NCBI RefSeq assembly: GCF_006716095.1
Contig: NZ_VFOK01000001.1
Span: forward strand, 372,001 to 436,000
Direction: 5' to 3'
DNA length: 64,000 bases
Source of the DNA: Barrientosiimonas humi
Lineage (GTDB): Bacteria; Actinomycetota; Actinomycetes; Actinomycetales; Dermatophilaceae
Shown: piece after piece, positions 1 to 9,803 of the stretch
Layout: the number at the start of each line of letters is the position of its first letter
How positions within the stretch are numbered: position 1 is the stretch's first letter
The notes under the pieces: generated by a model
Told to the model about the DNA's origin: nothing
The model's input: the letters and a program-made list of their open reading frames with translations, nothing else
Databases searched by the model: none
Made by a program: the position numbers and the translations under genes

Positions 1-103
1 GCACTTCCTGAGCTTCGGCGAGCAGGCCCGGGTCGCGGCGAAGGCCGCCAAGGAGGCCAAGAAGGCTCCGGTCGAGGCCGAGCAGAGCGAAGGGGACAAC
101 TGA
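1..103 (+). CDS. rplD: 50S ribosomal protein L4, C-terminal end (partial)
   Basis: Only the last 33 codons lie in the window, in the frame starting at base 2 and ending with TGA at 101-103. The tail is alanine-, lysine- and glutamate-rich, as often seen at the C-terminus of actinobacterial L4. The assignment rests mainly on position: L4 precedes L23 and L2 in the S10 operon, and the stop lies two bases before the L23 ATG. No domain can be tested in this fragment. Confidence 0.75.
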   Translation, partial: HFLSFGEQARVAAKAAKEAKKAPVEAEQSEGDN

Positions 104-105
104 CC

Positions 106-405
106 ATGAGCACTGGACGCAAGGACCCGCGCGACATCCTGATCGCGCCGGTCGTCTCGGAGAAGTCCTACAGCCTGCTCGACGAGGGCAAGTACACCTT
201 CCTCGTCGACCCGCGGGCCAACAAGACCGAGATCAAGGTGGCCGTGGAGCAGGTCTTCGGCGTGAAGGTCGACTCGGTGCACACCATGAACCGCCCGGGC
301 AAGACCCGCCGGACCCGCTTCGGCACGGGCAAGCGCAAGGACACCAAGCGCGCGATCGTCTCGCTGCGCGAGGGCTCGATCGACATCTTCGGCCAGGTTG
401 GCTGA
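106..405 (+). CDS. rplW: 50S ribosomal protein L23
   Basis: L23 is a 23S rRNA-binding protein at the polypeptide exit tunnel, where it docks trigger factor and SRP. The 99-residue product has the usual length. The N-terminal PVVSEKS segment (residues 16-22), the [16 protein letters not shown] stretch and the basic RPGKTRR loop are characteristic. It starts two bases after the L4 stop and is followed after 14 bases by rplB, so it is translated within the S10 operon. Confidence 0.97.
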   Translation: MSTGRKDPRDILIAPVVSEKSYSLLDEGKYTFLVDPRANKTEIKVAVEQVFGVKVDSVHTMNRPGKTRRTRFGTGKRKDTKRAIVSLREGSIDIFGQVG

Positions 406-419
406 GGAGGGACTGACTG

Positions 420-1256
<837 letters not shown>

Positions 1257-1271
1257 TAGGAGCCATTCGAG

Positions 1272-1553
1272 ATGCCACGCAGCCTGAAGAAGGGCCCCTT
1301 CGTCGACGACCACCTTGCCAAGAAGGTGGAGGCGCAGAACGAGGCGGGCACCAAGAACGTCATCAAGACCTGGTCCCGCCGGTCGATGATCACCCCCGAC
1401 ATGCTCGGCCACACCCTCGCGGTGCACGACGGCCGCAAGCACGTCCCGGTCTTCGTGACCGAGGCGATGGTCGGTCACAAGCTCGGCGAGTTCGCCCCGA
1501 CCCGCACCTTCAAGGGTCACGAGAAGGACGACCGGAAGGGGCGCCGCCGCTGA
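1272..1553 (+). CDS. rpsS: 30S ribosomal protein S19
   Basis: S19 forms a head complex with S13 and contacts the A-site region of 16S rRNA. The 93-residue protein begins [15 protein letters not shown] and contains [14 protein letters not shown] and a GEFAPTRTF segment, all typical of the family. An AGGAG motif lies about seven bases before the ATG. It follows rplB by 15 bases and precedes rplV in standard S10-operon order. Confidence 0.98.
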   Translation: MPRSLKKGPFVDDHLAKKVEAQNEAGTKNVIKTWSRRSMITPDMLGHTLAVHDGRKHVPVFVTEAMVGHKLGEFAPTRTFKGHEKDDRKGRRR

Positions 1554-1607
1554 CGCGGTGGCCCGTGACGAGCCATGACTGAGACGAACGACAGTAGAGG
1601 TACAGCG

Positions 1608-1982
1608 ATGGAAGCCAAGGCGCAGGCGCGGTACGTCCGTGTGACGCCGCAGAAGGCCCGCCGCGTCGTGGACCTGATCCGTGGGAAGCAGGCCACCGAG
1701 GCCGTCGCGGTGCTGCAGTTCGCGCCCCAGGGGGCGAGCGAGCAGATCCGCAAGGTGCTGGAGAGCGCGATCGCCAACGCGCGCTATGCAGCCGACCAGG
1801 CTTCCGCGCCGTTCGATGAGCGCACGCTCGTGGTGAGCGAGGCGTACGTCGACGAGGGCCCGACCATGAAGCGGTTCCGCCCGCGGGCCCAGGGCCGCGC
1901 GAGCCGGATCAACAAGCGCACCAGCCACATCACGGTGCGTGTCGCACAGCCGCAGAAGACGACCGCCGAGGGAGGCAACTGA
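1608..1982 (+). CDS. rplV: 50S ribosomal protein L22
   Basis: L22 lines the nascent-peptide exit tunnel and binds all 23S rRNA domains. The ATG at 1608 was chosen because AGAGG stands at the right spacing and the product then starts [18 protein letters not shown], the usual L22 beginning. An in-frame ATG at 1575 would add 11 residues with no family support. The 124-residue protein ends with the conserved region around [14 protein letters not shown]. Its TGA overlaps the rpsC ATG by one base (TGATG), suggesting coupled translation. Confidence 0.95.
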   Translation: MEAKAQARYVRVTPQKARRVVDLIRGKQATEAVAVLQFAPQGASEQIRKVLESAIANARYAADQASAPFDERTLVVSEAYVDEGPTMKRFRPRAQGRASRINKRTSHITVRVAQPQKTTAEGGN

Positions 1983-2827
1983 TGGGTCAGAAGGTCAACC
2001 CGAACGGCTTCCGACTCGGCATCACCACCGAGCACAAGAGCCGCTGGTTCGCTGACAGCAACAAGCCGGGTCAGCGTTACCGCGACTACGTCAAGGAGGA
2101 CGTCGCGATCCGCCGCCTCATGTCCACGGGCATGGAGCGGGCCGGCATCAGCCGGGTCGAGATCGAGCGCACCCGTGACCGGGTCCGCGTCGACATCCAC
2201 ACCGCCCGTCCGGGCATCGTCATCGGCCGCCGCGGCGCCGAGGCCGACCGCCTGCGCGGTGAGCTGGAGAAGCTCACCGGCAAGCAGGTTCAGCTGAACA
2301 TCCTCGAGGTCAAGAACCCCGAGGCCGACGCTCAGCTGGTCGCCCAGGGCATCGCCGAGCAGCTCTCCGCCCGCGTGTCGTTCCGACGCGCGATGCGCAA
2401 GGGCATGCAGTCGGCGAGCCGGGCCGGTGCCAAGGGCATCCGGGTGCAGGTCTCCGGTCGCCTCGGTGGCGCCGAGATGAGCCGCACCGAGTTCTACCGC
2501 GAGGGTCGGGTTCCGCTGCACACGCTGCGCGCGAACATCGACTACGGCTTCTACGAGGCCCGCACCACCTTCGGCCGCATCGGCGTGAAGGTCTGGATCT
2601 ACAAGGGTGACCTCACCGCCAAGGAGCTGGCGCGCGAGCAGGCCGCCGCCCCGTCGCGCCCGTCGCGCGGCCGTCGTGACGGCGACCGTCCGGGCCGTGG
2701 CGACCGTGGCGACCGGGGTGGCCGTGGCCGCCGCGACGCTGCTCCCGCGCAGGAGACCCCGGCCGCCGCTCCGGCGACCGAGGCCGCTCCCGCCGAGGCG
2801 ACGAGCACCGAGGGAGGCGAGTCCTGA
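1982..2827 (+). CDS. rpsC: 30S ribosomal protein S3 with RG-rich tail
   Basis: S3 lies at the mRNA entry side of the 30S head and contributes to helicase activity. The 281-residue product has an N-terminal KH domain with the GIVIGRRG loop (about residues 77-84) and a C-terminal S3 domain up to about residue 215. The last 65 residues are an added low-complexity tail, first Arg/Gly/Asp-rich and then Ala/Pro/Glu-rich. Such tails occur in actinobacterial S3; this one is long. It overlaps rplV and rplP by one base each. Confidence 0.97.
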   Translation: MGQKVNPNGFRLGITTEHKSRWFADSNKPGQRYRDYVKEDVAIRRLMSTGMERAGISRVEIERTRDRVRVDIHTARPGIVIGRRGAEADRLRGELEKLTGKQVQLNILEVKNPEADAQLVAQGIAEQLSARVSFRRAMRKGMQSASRAGAKGIRVQVSGRLGGAEMSRTEFYREGRVPLHTLRANIDYGFYEARTTFGRIGVKVWIYKGDLTAKELAREQAAAPSRPSRGRRDGDRPGRGDRGDRGGRGRRDAAPAQETPAAAPATEAAPAEATSTEGGES

Positions 2828-3246
2828 TGCTGATTCCCCGTCGAGTCAAGCACCGCAAGCAGCACCACCCCAAGCGTGGCGGCGCTGCCAAGGGCGGCAC
2901 CACCGTGGCGTTCGGTGACTACGGCATCCAGGCCCTGGAGCCGGCGTACGTCACCAACCGTCAGATCGAGTCCGCTCGTATCGCGATGACCCGCTACATC
3001 AAGCGTGGCGGAAAGGTCTGGATCAACATCTACCCGGACCGCCCGCTCACCAAGAAGCCCGCCGAGACCCGCATGGGTTCCGGTAAGGGCTCGCCCGAGT
3101 GGTGGGTCGCCAACGTCAAGCCCGGCCGCGTCATGTTCGAGCTGTCGGGTGTGTCCGAAGAGGTGGCACGCGAGGCGCTGCGCCTGGCGATGCACAAGCT
3201 GCCGATGAAGTGCCGCTTCGTCGCGCGTGAGGGTGGTGACTTCTGA
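2827..3246 (+). CDS. rplP: 50S ribosomal protein L16
   Basis: L16 binds 23S rRNA beside the A and P tRNA sites and helps order the peptidyl-transferase centre. The 139-residue protein starts [17 protein letters not shown] and carries the conserved [19 protein letters not shown] loop near residues 76-94, the usual site of contact with tRNA. Its ATG overlaps the rpsC stop and its TGA overlaps the rpmC ATG, so the three genes form a translationally coupled run. Confidence 0.98.
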   Translation: MLIPRRVKHRKQHHPKRGGAAKGGTTVAFGDYGIQALEPAYVTNRQIESARIAMTRYIKRGGKVWINIYPDRPLTKKPAETRMGSGKGSPEWWVANVKPGRVMFELSGVSEEVAREALRLAMHKLPMKCRFVAREGGDF

Positions 3247-3521
3247 TGGCAGTCGGTTCCAAGGACCTGATGCCCGAGCAGCTGCGCGGCATGGACGACG
3301 CGGCGCTCCGTGAGGAGCTCGGCAAGGCCAAGCAGGAGCTGTTCAACCTGCGGTTCCAGTCGGCCACCGGCCAGCTGGAGAACAACGCCCGGCTCCGGGC
3401 GGTCCGCAAGGACATCGCGCGGATCTACACCGAGATGCGCGAGCGCGAGCTGAGCATCGGCCGCGCGCCGCAGGCCGAGACCGAGCCGGCCGAGCAGAAC
3501 GAGAAGGAGAGTGTGGGCTGA
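3246..3521 (+). CDS. rpmC: 50S ribosomal protein L29
   Basis: L29 is a small helical hairpin protein near the exit tunnel, next to L23. The 91-residue product has the core around [16 protein letters not shown] and a later [18 protein letters not shown] helix. It is about 25 residues longer than the minimal bacterial form owing to an acidic C-terminal tail. Start and stop fit L16 and S17 in standard order. Confidence 0.96.
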   Translation: MAVGSKDLMPEQLRGMDDAALREELGKAKQELFNLRFQSATGQLENNARLRAVRKDIARIYTEMRERELSIGRAPQAETEPAEQNEKESVG

Positions 3522-3522
3522 C

Positions 3523-3819
3523 ATGGCCGACAACACCGCCGACGTCGAGACCGGCCAGGCCGACACCGACCGCAACTACCGCAAGACCCGTCGGGGTTAC
3601 GTGGTGAGCGACAAGATGGACAAGACCGTCGTGGTCGAGGTCGAGGACCGCGTCAAGCACGCGCTCTACGGCAAGGTCATGCGCCGCTCCAGCAAGGTGA
3701 AGGCGCACGACGAGGAGAACACCGCCGGCATCGGCGACCGCGTTCTCATCATGGAGACTCGCCCGATGTCCGCCACCAAGCGGTGGCGTCTGGTCGAGAT
3801 CCTCGAGCGCGCCAAGTAA
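3523..3819 (+). CDS. rpsQ: 30S ribosomal protein S17
   Basis: S17 is an OB-fold protein and a primary binder of 16S rRNA needed for 30S assembly. The ATG at 3523 is preferred over GTG at 3511 because the AAGGAG at 3504-3509 lies too close to the GTG. The 98-residue product contains [20 protein letters not shown] and the [14 protein letters not shown] loop. A short acidic N-terminal extension is present. It ends the S10-type block; a 100-base gap follows. Confidence 0.96.
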   Translation: MADNTADVETGQADTDRNYRKTRRGYVVSDKMDKTVVVEVEDRVKHALYGKVMRRSSKVKAHDEENTAGIGDRVLIMETRPMSATKRWRLVEILERAK

Positions 3820-3825
3820 GACGTC

Positions 3826-3840
3826 CGGGGCCCGACCCCG
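3826..3840 (+). other. Small hairpin in the rpsQ-rplN gap
   Basis: The 100-base gap at 3820-3919 separates the S10-type block from the spc-type block. A five-base-pair inverted repeat (CGGGG, five-base loop, CCCCG) is visible at 3826-3840. It could be a weak terminator or an mRNA-processing signal; no clear promoter was identified. Confidence 0.3.
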
Positions 3841-3919
3841 AACCAAGACCCGTATCCGTTCCACCAGGCTCGCGCCGCCGCGGCGGTCCGAGAACCAGTG
3901 AGACGACAGGAGAGAAACT

Positions 3920-4288
3920 GTGATCCAGCAGGAGTCGCGACTTCGCGTCGCCGACAACACCGGTGCCAAGGAGATCTTGTGCATCCGGGTTCTCGGCGGC
4001 TCGGGCCGTCGCTACGCCGGCATCGGTGACACCATCGTGGCCACCGTCAAGGACGCCATCCCCGGCGGCAACGTCAAGAAGGGCGATGTCGTCAAGGCCG
4101 TCATCGTGCGCACCGTCAAGGAGAAGCGCCGCCCGGACGGTTCCTACATCAAGTTCGACGAGAACGCCGCCGTCATCCTCAAGGGCGACGGCGACCCGCG
4201 CGGAACGCGCATCTTCGGCCCGGTGGGTCGTGAGCTGCGTGACAAGCGCTTCATGAAGATCATCTCGCTCGCGCCGGAGGTGCTCTGA
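3920..4288 (+). CDS. rplN: 50S ribosomal protein L14
   Basis: L14 binds 23S rRNA at the intersubunit face (bridge B5/B8 region). The 122-residue product has the standard family length and starts at GTG 3920, giving [18 protein letters not shown]. An AGGAGAG ribosome-binding sequence precedes it. It opens the spc-type block (L14-L24-L5-S14-S8-L6-L18-S5-L30-L15-SecY). Confidence 0.98.
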   Translation: MIQQESRLRVADNTGAKEILCIRVLGGSGRRYAGIGDTIVATVKDAIPGGNVKKGDVVKAVIVRTVKEKRRPDGSYIKFDENAAVILKGDGDPRGTRIFGPVGRELRDKRFMKIISLAPEVL

Positions 4289-4292
4289 GGCC

Positions 4293-4664
4293 ATGGCGAC
4301 CAACAAGCCGAAGATGAAGATCAAGAAGAACGACCTCGTGCAGGTCATCACCGGTCGCAGCCAGGACAAGGGCGGCGACAAGGGCAAGCAGGGCAAGGTC
4401 ATCGCGGTCTACCCCGAGAGCCAGCGCGTGCTGGTCGAGGGCGTCAACCGGATCACCAAGCACACGCGTGCCGGTGCCGGTGGCTCTGCCTCGGGTGGCA
4501 TCGAGGTCGTCGAGGCGCCGATCCACGTGAGCAACGTGGCCATCGTCGACCCCGAGGACAACAAGCCGACGCGCGTGCGCATCCGCGAGGAGCAGGTGGA
4601 GCGCGACGGTCGTACCAAGACGGTCCGCACCCGGGTTTCCGCGCGGACCGGTAAGGACCTGTGA
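4293..4664 (+). CDS. rplX: 50S ribosomal protein L24
   Basis: L24 is an assembly initiator that binds the 5' end of 23S rRNA. The 123-residue product has a KOW-type motif around [20 protein letters not shown] and the [16 protein letters not shown] strand typical of the family. It begins four bases after rplN, and its TGA overlaps the following L5 ATG (TGATG). Confidence 0.97.
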   Translation: MATNKPKMKIKKNDLVQVITGRSQDKGGDKGKQGKVIAVYPESQRVLVEGVNRITKHTRAGAGGSASGGIEVVEAPIHVSNVAIVDPEDNKPTRVRIREEQVERDGRTKTVRTRVSARTGKDL

Positions 4665-5263
4665 TGACTGACGTGACCGAGACCACCGAGACCGTGGCCG
4701 ACGCTCCGGCCGAGAAGGTCGCCCCGCGGCTCAAGCAGCGCTACCGCGAGGAGATCAAGGACGCCCTGCAGGAGCAGTTCAGCTTCGCCAACCCCATGCA
4801 GGTGCCGACCGTGACCAAGGTCGTCGTCAACATGGGTGTCGGCGACGCCGCCAAGGACTCCAAGCTGATCGAGGGCGCCATCCGCGACCTCGCGACCATC
4901 ACCGGCCAGCGGCCGGCGGTGACCAAGGCGCGCAAGTCCATCGCGCAGTTCAAGCTGCGCGAGGGCATGCCGATCGGTGCGCACACCACGCTGCGCGGCG
5001 ACATGATGTGGGAGTTCCTGGACCGGCTGATCGCGATCGCGCTGCCGCGCATCCGTGACTTCCGTGGCCTGTCGCCCAAGCAGTTCGACGGCAACGGCAA
5101 CTACACCTTCGGTCTCAACGAGCAGTCCATGTTCCACGAGATCAACCAGGACAAGATCGACCGCGTCCGCGGCATGGACATCACGGTCGTCACCACCGCC
5201 ACCAACGACGACGAGGGGCGGGCCCTGCTCAAGCAGCTGGGCTTCCCGTTCCGGGAGAACTGA
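4664..5263 (+). CDS. rplE: 50S ribosomal protein L5
   Basis: L5 binds 5S rRNA and links the central protuberance to the 30S head. The 199-residue product has an acidic 20-residue N-terminal extension before the family core, which includes [17 protein letters not shown] and [19 protein letters not shown]. The ATG at 4664 overlapping the rplX stop was chosen over the GTG one codon earlier. rpsN follows after five bases. Confidence 0.97.
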   Translation: MTDVTETTETVADAPAEKVAPRLKQRYREEIKDALQEQFSFANPMQVPTVTKVVVNMGVGDAAKDSKLIEGAIRDLATITGQRPAVTKARKSIAQFKLREGMPIGAHTTLRGDMMWEFLDRLIAIALPRIRDFRGLSPKQFDGNGNYTFGLNEQSMFHEINQDKIDRVRGMDITVVTTATNDDEGRALLKQLGFPFREN

Positions 5264-5268
5264 GAACG

Positions 5269-5454
5269 ATGGCCAAGACTGCGCTTGTCAACAAGGCGAA
5301 CAAGAAGCCGAAGTTCGCGGTGCGCGCCTACACCCGCTGCCAGCGGTGCGGCCGTCCGCACTCGGTCTACCGCAAGTTCGGCCTGTGCCGGATCTGCCTG
5401 CGCGAGATGGCGCACCGGGGCGAGCTCCCGGGCGTCACCAAGAGCAGCTGGTAA
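5269..5454 (+). CDS. rpsZ: 30S ribosomal protein S14, zinc-binding type Z
   Basis: S14 contacts the 16S rRNA 3' domain near the decoding site. At 61 residues this is the short, zinc-ribbon form, with a CxxC (CQRC) and a second CxxC (CRIC) about 12 residues later. In actinobacteria this copy in the spc operon is the zinc-replete version, while a zinc-independent paralogue may be encoded elsewhere under Zur control; no paralogue is in this window. Confidence 0.97.
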   Translation: MAKTALVNKANKKPKFAVRAYTRCQRCGRPHSVYRKFGLCRICLREMAHRGELPGVTKSSW

Positions 5455-5548
5455 GCACCCCACCTTTCACCGACTCACCAACACCGTAGGTCGGCCGCGG
5501 CGAACCGCCCGCAGCTGAAACCCCGGTGAGGAAGGGCAGAAGCCCACC

Positions 5549-5947
5549 ATGACCATGACCGACCCGATCGCGGACATGCTGACGCGAGTGCGGAACGCCA
5601 ACTCGGCGCACCACGACTCGACGTCCATGCCGTTCTCGAAGCTGAAGTCGCACATCGCGGAGATCCTGGAGGCCGAGGGCTACATCGCCGGCTGGCAGGT
5701 CGAGGACGCCGAGGTGGGCAAGACTTTGACCATCGACCTGAAGTACGGCCCCAACCGGGAGCGCTCCATCGCGGGCGTCCGGCGGGTGTCCAAGCCAGGT
5801 CTGCGCGTCTACGCCAAGTCCACGAACCTGCCGAAGGTTCTGGGCGGGCTGGGCGTCGCCATCATTTCCACGTCGTCCGGCCTCCTGACCGACAAGCAGG
5901 CGGCCGCCAAGGGTGTGGGCGGGGAAGTCCTCGCCTACGTCTGGTGA
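5549..5947 (+). CDS. rpsH: 30S ribosomal protein S8
   Basis: S8 binds the central domain of 16S rRNA and, in E. coli, is the translational repressor of the spc operon. The 132-residue product starts [18 protein letters not shown] and ends with GGEVLAYVW, both typical. A second ATG two codons in (5555) gives the more usual MTDPIADML start and cannot be excluded. The 94-base gap before it shows no clear terminator. Confidence 0.97.
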   Translation: MTMTDPIADMLTRVRNANSAHHDSTSMPFSKLKSHIAEILEAEGYIAGWQVEDAEVGKTLTIDLKYGPNRERSIAGVRRVSKPGLRVYAKSTNLPKVLGGLGVAIISTSSGLLTDKQAAAKGVGGEVLAYVW

Positions 5948-5974
5948 TCTAGGGACCAAGGAGGAGATCTACAG

Positions 5975-6514
5975 ATGTCACGAATCGGACGTCTTCCGGT
6001 CCCGGTGCCGAGTGGTGTCGAGGTGACCATCGAGGGGCAGGACGTCAGCGTCAAGGGCCCCAAGGGCCAGCTGGCGCTCACCGTCGCCGAGCCCATCACT
6101 GTCGCCAAGGGTGAGGACGGTGCCGTCGAGGTCGCCCGCCCCGACGACGAGCGCGAGTCGCGTGCGCTGCACGGCCTGACCCGCAGCCTCATCAACAACA
6201 TGGTCGTCGGGGTGACCGACGGCTTCACCAAGAAGCTGGAGATCCACGGCACCGGTTACCGCGTCACCGCGCGCGGCACCGACCTGGAGTTCGCTCTCGG
6301 CTACAGCCACTCGATCACGGTGAAGGCCCCCGAGGGGATCCAGTTCGCCGTCGAGAACCCGACCCGGTTCTCGGTCTCGGGCATCGACAAGCAGCTCGTC
6401 GGTGAGGTCGCGGCCAACATCCGCAAGCTGCGTCGTCCCGACCCCTACAAGGCCAAGGGCGTGCGCTACGAGGGCGAGCACATCCGCCGCAAGGTCGGAA
6501 AGGCCGGTAAGTAA
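5975..6514 (+). CDS. rplF: 50S ribosomal protein L6
   Basis: L6 lies near the GTPase-associated centre and the sarcin-ricin loop. The 179-residue product has two tandem L6 folds, starting [15 protein letters not shown] and ending with the [16 protein letters not shown] signature near residues 151-166. An AAGGAGG ribosome-binding site lies upstream. It precedes L18 by three bases. Confidence 0.98.
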   Translation: MSRIGRLPVPVPSGVEVTIEGQDVSVKGPKGQLALTVAEPITVAKGEDGAVEVARPDDERESRALHGLTRSLINNMVVGVTDGFTKKLEIHGTGYRVTARGTDLEFALGYSHSITVKAPEGIQFAVENPTRFSVSGIDKQLVGEVAANIRKLRRPDPYKAKGVRYEGEHIRRKVGKAGK

Positions 6515-6517
6515 GCC

Positions 6518-6892
6518 ATGGCAAAGATCATCAAGCGCGCCAGCAGCAAGAGCGCCGCTCGCGACCGTCGTCACCTGCGCGTGCGCAAGCACGTCACGGG
6601 CACGCCCGAGCGTCCCCGCCTGGTCGTGTCGCGCTCCAGCCGCCACGTCTTCGTGCAGCTGGTCGACGACACCGTGGGCAAGACGCTCGCGTCGGCCTCG
6701 ACGATGGAGAGCGACCTGCGCGGCTTCGACGGCGACAAGACCGCCAAGGCCAAGCGCGTCGGCGAGCTGCTCGCCGAGCGGGCCAAGGCGAGTGGAGTCG
6801 AGGCCGTCGTGTTCGACCGTGGCGGCAACCGCTACGCCGGTCGTGTCGCGGCGATCGCCGACGGCGCCCGCGAGGGAGGCCTGACCCTGTGA
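6518..6892 (+). CDS. rplR: 50S ribosomal protein L18
   Basis: L18 binds 5S rRNA with L5. The 124-residue product has a basic N-terminal tail rich in Arg/Lys, the segment [20 protein letters not shown], and a C-terminal [23 protein letters not shown] motif characteristic of the family. It lies three bases after rplF and 40 bases before rpsE. Confidence 0.98.
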   Translation: MAKIIKRASSKSAARDRRHLRVRKHVTGTPERPRLVVSRSSRHVFVQLVDDTVGKTLASASTMESDLRGFDGDKTAKAKRVGELLAERAKASGVEAVVFDRGGNRYAGRVAAIADGAREGGLTL

Positions 6893-6932
6893 ACGTCGCC
6901 CTGAACAACCGCTTCGAGAAGAGGAACCACTG

Positions 6933-7631
6933 ATGGCTGGACCACAGCGTCGAGGCGCCGCTGGTAACGCCCAGGGTGCGAGCGACAACACCAACAGCAA
7001 CGACCGCGACAACCGCCGGGGTGGCGGCCGCGGCGGTCGCGACCGCGACAACCGTCGCGGTGGCGGCGACGACCGCAACCAGTACCTCGAGCGCGTCGTC
7101 ACCATCAACCGCGTGGCCAAGGTCGTGCAGGGTGGCCGCCGCTTCAGCTTCACCGCGCTGGTCGTCGTCGGTGACGGCGACGGCACCGTCGGTGTCGGCT
7201 ACGGCAAGGCCAAGGAGGTCCCCGCCGCGATCGCCAAGGGTGTCGAGGAGGCGAAGAAGAACTTCTTCCGCGTCCCGCGCATCCAGGGCACCATCCCGCA
7301 CCCCGTGCAGGGTGAGGCCGCGGCCGGTGTCGTCCTGCTCCGTCCGGCCTCGCCCGGTACCGGTGTGATCGCCGGTGGTCCGGTGCGCGCCGTGCTGGAG
7401 TGCGCCGGCATCCACGACGTGCTGTCCAAGTCGCTCGGCTCGGACAACGCGATCAACATCGTCCACGCGACCGTGGCCGCGCTGCAGGGCCTGGAGCGGC
7501 CCGAGGCCGTCGCCGCGCGTCGTGGCCTGCCGCTGGACGCCGTCGCCCCCGCTGCCATGCAGCGCGCGATGGCCGAGGGCCAGGCCGAGAAGGCCGAGAA
7601 GGCGGCTGCTGCAGCCGGGACGGGGGCGTGA
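6933..7631 (+). CDS. rpsE: 30S ribosomal protein S5 with RGG/D-rich N-terminus
   Basis: S5 contributes to decoding accuracy and to mRNA unwinding at the entry site. The core from about residue 48 ([20 protein letters not shown]) has the S5 RNA-binding domain and a C-terminal domain with [10 protein letters not shown]. The first 45 residues are a disordered, Arg-, Gly- and Asp/Asn-rich extension; together with an Ala/Glu-rich tail this makes 232 residues, against about 167 in E. coli. TGA overlaps the rpmD ATG. Confidence 0.97.
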   Translation: MAGPQRRGAAGNAQGASDNTNSNDRDNRRGGGRGGRDRDNRRGGGDDRNQYLERVVTINRVAKVVQGGRRFSFTALVVVGDGDGTVGVGYGKAKEVPAAIAKGVEEAKKNFFRVPRIQGTIPHPVQGEAAAGVVLLRPASPGTGVIAGGPVRAVLECAGIHDVLSKSLGSDNAINIVHATVAALQGLERPEAVAARRGLPLDAVAPAAMQRAMAEGQAEKAEKAAAAAGTGA

Positions 7632-7813
7632 TGTCGCAGCTGAAGGTGACCCAGATCCGTTCGGAGATCGGCGGCAAGCCGCAGCACCGCGAGACCCTGC
7701 GTTCGCTGGGTCTGAAGCGCATCGGCCACACCGTCGTCAAGGAGGACCGGCCCGAGTTCCGCGGCATGGTCCGTTCGGTCGCCCACCTGGTGACCGTGGA
7801 GGAGGTTGACTGA
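7631..7813 (+). CDS. rpmD: 50S ribosomal protein L30
   Basis: L30 is a small 23S rRNA-binding protein at the base of the central protuberance. From the ATG at 7631 the product is 60 residues, starting [20 protein letters not shown] and including [17 protein letters not shown], exactly the family size and core. An open frame extends further upstream inside rpsE but has no family match. Start and stop overlap rpsE and rplO by one base. Confidence 0.97.
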   Translation: MSQLKVTQIRSEIGGKPQHRETLRSLGLKRIGHTVVKEDRPEFRGMVRSVAHLVTVEEVD

Positions 7814-8298
7814 TGGCCGACAGCACGAAGGCCGAGAAGGGCGCGGACGAGAAGGTCCACGCGCTGAAGCTGCACCACCTGCGTCCGGCCCCCGGCGCCA
7901 AGACCGCCAAGACCCGCGTGGGTCGCGGTGAGGGCTCCAAGGGCAAGACCGCCGGCCGCGGCACCAAGGGCACCCAGGCCCGCTACCAGGTGCCCGCCGG
8001 GTTCGAGGGTGGTCAGACGCCGATCCACATGCGGCTCCCGAAGCTGCGTGGGTTCCGCAACCCGAGCAAGGTGTACTACCAGGTCGTGAACCTCGACACC
8101 ATCTCGACGCTGTTCCCCGAGGGCGGCGACGTGACGGTGGCCGAGCTCGTGGCCAAGGGCGCGGTCCGCAAGGGCCGCCCGGTGAAGGTGCTCGGCACCG
8201 GCGAGCTGACCGTGGCGGTCAACGTCACGGCCGACAAGTTCTCCGGCTCTGCCAAGGAGAAGATCGAGGCTGCGGGCGGTTCGGTCACCAGCGCGTGA
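7813..8298 (+). CDS. rplO: 50S ribosomal protein L15
   Basis: L15 is a late-assembling 23S rRNA-binding protein. The 161-residue product shows [13 protein letters not shown], a glycine-rich basic loop ([19 protein letters not shown], residues 36-54) and the [18 protein letters not shown] segment. An N-terminal acidic/lysine extension of about 15 residues is present. A large hairpin follows before secY. Confidence 0.97.
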   Translation: MADSTKAEKGADEKVHALKLHHLRPAPGAKTAKTRVGRGEGSKGKTAGRGTKGTQARYQVPAGFEGGQTPIHMRLPKLRGFRNPSKVYYQVVNLDTISTLFPEGGDVTVAELVAKGAVRKGRPVKVLGTGELTVAVNVTADKFSGSAKEKIEAAGGSVTSA

Positions 8299-8314
8299 CC
8301 CCGTCTCAGTAGTG

Positions 8315-8365
8315 CGACGCCCCGGGTGAACCGGCCCTGCACGGGCCGGAGCGCCCGGGGCGTCG
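8315..8365 (+). terminator. Two-tier GC-rich hairpin between rplO and secY
   Basis: A perfect 12-base-pair outer stem (CGACGCCCCGGG at 8315-8326 with its complement at 8354-8365) encloses a second perfect 7-base-pair stem (CCGGCCC/GGGCCGG at 8331-8349). It lacks a U-tract, so it is either an intrinsic-type actinobacterial terminator that uncouples secY from rplO or an mRNA-processing structure. Confidence 0.7.
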
Positions 8366-8428
8366 TGCTGCAGGTATCGTCTCTTTTCGTTCACGACCAG
8401 CCACCGACGGTGGCACGCAGGAGGACCA

Positions 8429-9751
8429 GTGCTCACCGCCCTCGGCCGCGCGTTCCGGACGCCGGATCTGCGCAAGAAGATCTTCTTCACCCTCGCGGTG
8501 ATGGCGCTCTTCCGCCTCGGCTCGCACATCCCGACCCCGGGCATCAGCTACGACCTGGTGCAGCAGTGCCAGCGGGCTGCGTCCTCCAGCGGCAATTTGC
8601 TGGGCCTGGCCAACCTGTTCAGCGGTGGCGCGCTGCTGCAGCTGAGCATCTTCGCGCTCGGGATCATGCCGTACATCACGGCCAGCATCATCGTGCAGCT
8701 GCTGACGGTGGTCATCCCGCGCTTCGAGCAGCTGAAGAAGGAGGGGCAGAGCGGCACCGCGAAGATGACGCAGTACACGCGTTATCTCACGATCGGACTG
8801 GCGCTGCTGCAGTCGGCCACCCTCGTCACCACCGCCGCGCGCAACCCGGGGGCGCTGCTCGGCGCGCAGTGCACGCAGATCATGCCCGACCAGAGCCTGC
8901 CGACCCTGGTCATCATGGTGCTCACGCTGACCGCCGGCACCGGCCTGGTCATGTGGCTGGGTGAGCAGGTCACCGAGCGCGGCGTCGGCAACGGCATGTC
9001 GCTGCTGATCCTCACCTCGATCGCTGCCAGCGTGCCCGCTTCGATCTGGGCGATCCGCACCCAGGGCTGGGGCCGCTTCGCCCTGGTGATCGTCATGGGC
9101 CTCGCGATCACCACGGCCGTGGTCTTCGTCGAGAACTCCCAGCGCCGCATCCCGGTGCAGTACGCCAAGCGGATGATCGGGCGTCGGTCCTACGGCGGGA
9201 CGACGACGTACATCCCGCTGAAGCTGAACATGGCCAACGTGATCCCGCTGATCTTCGCCAGCTCGCTGCTGTCGCTGCCGACGCTGCTCGCGCAGTTCAC
9301 GATGCCGGCGCCGGGCTCGACCGAGGAGCCGGCCGCCTGGGCGCAGTGGGTCACCGAGAACCTCTCGCCGACGACCGGCGGTGTCTGGTACGCCGCGCTG
9401 TTCACCGGCATGATCCTGTTCTTCACGTTCTTCTACGTGTCGATCACCTACCAGCCCGACGAGGTCGCCGACAACCTCAAGCAGGCCGGCAGCTTCATCC
9501 CGGGCGTGCGCGCGGGCAAGGCCACCGCGCAGTACCTCGGCTACGTGCTCAACCGCATCACGACCGTGGGTGCGATCTATCTGTCGGTGCTGGCGCTGAT
9601 CCCGCTCGTCGCGTTCGACGTGCTGGGGGCCGACCAGAACTTCCCGTTCGGCGGTGCCTCGATCATCATCCTCGTCGGTGTCGGGCTCGAAACCGTCAAG
9701 CAGATCGACGCCAAGCTGCAGCAGCACCACTACGAAGGGTTCTTGCGGTGA
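8429..9751 (+). CDS. secY: Protein translocase subunit SecY
   Basis: SecY is the channel subunit of the SecYEG translocon in the cytoplasmic membrane. The 440-residue product starts at GTG 8429 with MLTALGRAFRTPDLRKK, shows ten hydrophobic segments, and contains GIMPYITASIIVQLL and the cytoplasmic loop region YQPDEVADNLKQAGSFIPGVRAG. GGAGG lies nearby upstream. It follows the hairpin after rplO and probably has its own transcription start; adk follows. Confidence 0.98.
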   Translation: MLTALGRAFRTPDLRKKIFFTLAVMALFRLGSHIPTPGISYDLVQQCQRAASSSGNLLGLANLFSGGALLQLSIFALGIMPYITASIIVQLLTVVIPRFEQLKKEGQSGTAKMTQYTRYLTIGLALLQSATLVTTAARNPGALLGAQCTQIMPDQSLPTLVIMVLTLTAGTGLVMWLGEQVTERGVGNGMSLLILTSIAASVPASIWAIRTQGWGRFALVIVMGLAITTAVVFVENSQRRIPVQYAKRMIGRRSYGGTTTYIPLKLNMANVIPLIFASSLLSLPTLLAQFTMPAPGSTEEPAAWAQWVTENLSPTTGGVWYAALFTGMILFFTFFYVSITYQPDEVADNLKQAGSFIPGVRAGKATAQYLGYVLNRITTVGAIYLSVLALIPLVAFDVLGADQNFPFGGASIIILVGVGLETVKQIDAKLQQHHYEGFLR

Positions 9752-9803
9752 CGGCTGCGGCCGACCACCGTGCTCGTTCTCGATCGCTCAGGGAGTCTCC
9801 GTC

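Noticed and set aside
3511-3522. GTG start for rpsQ
   Set aside because: AAGGAG is one base away from this GTG, too near for initiation; ATG 3523 matches the family.
8306-9730. 474-residue minus-strand frame over secY
   Set aside because: Shadow of the secY coding strand with Asp/Arg-rich composition.
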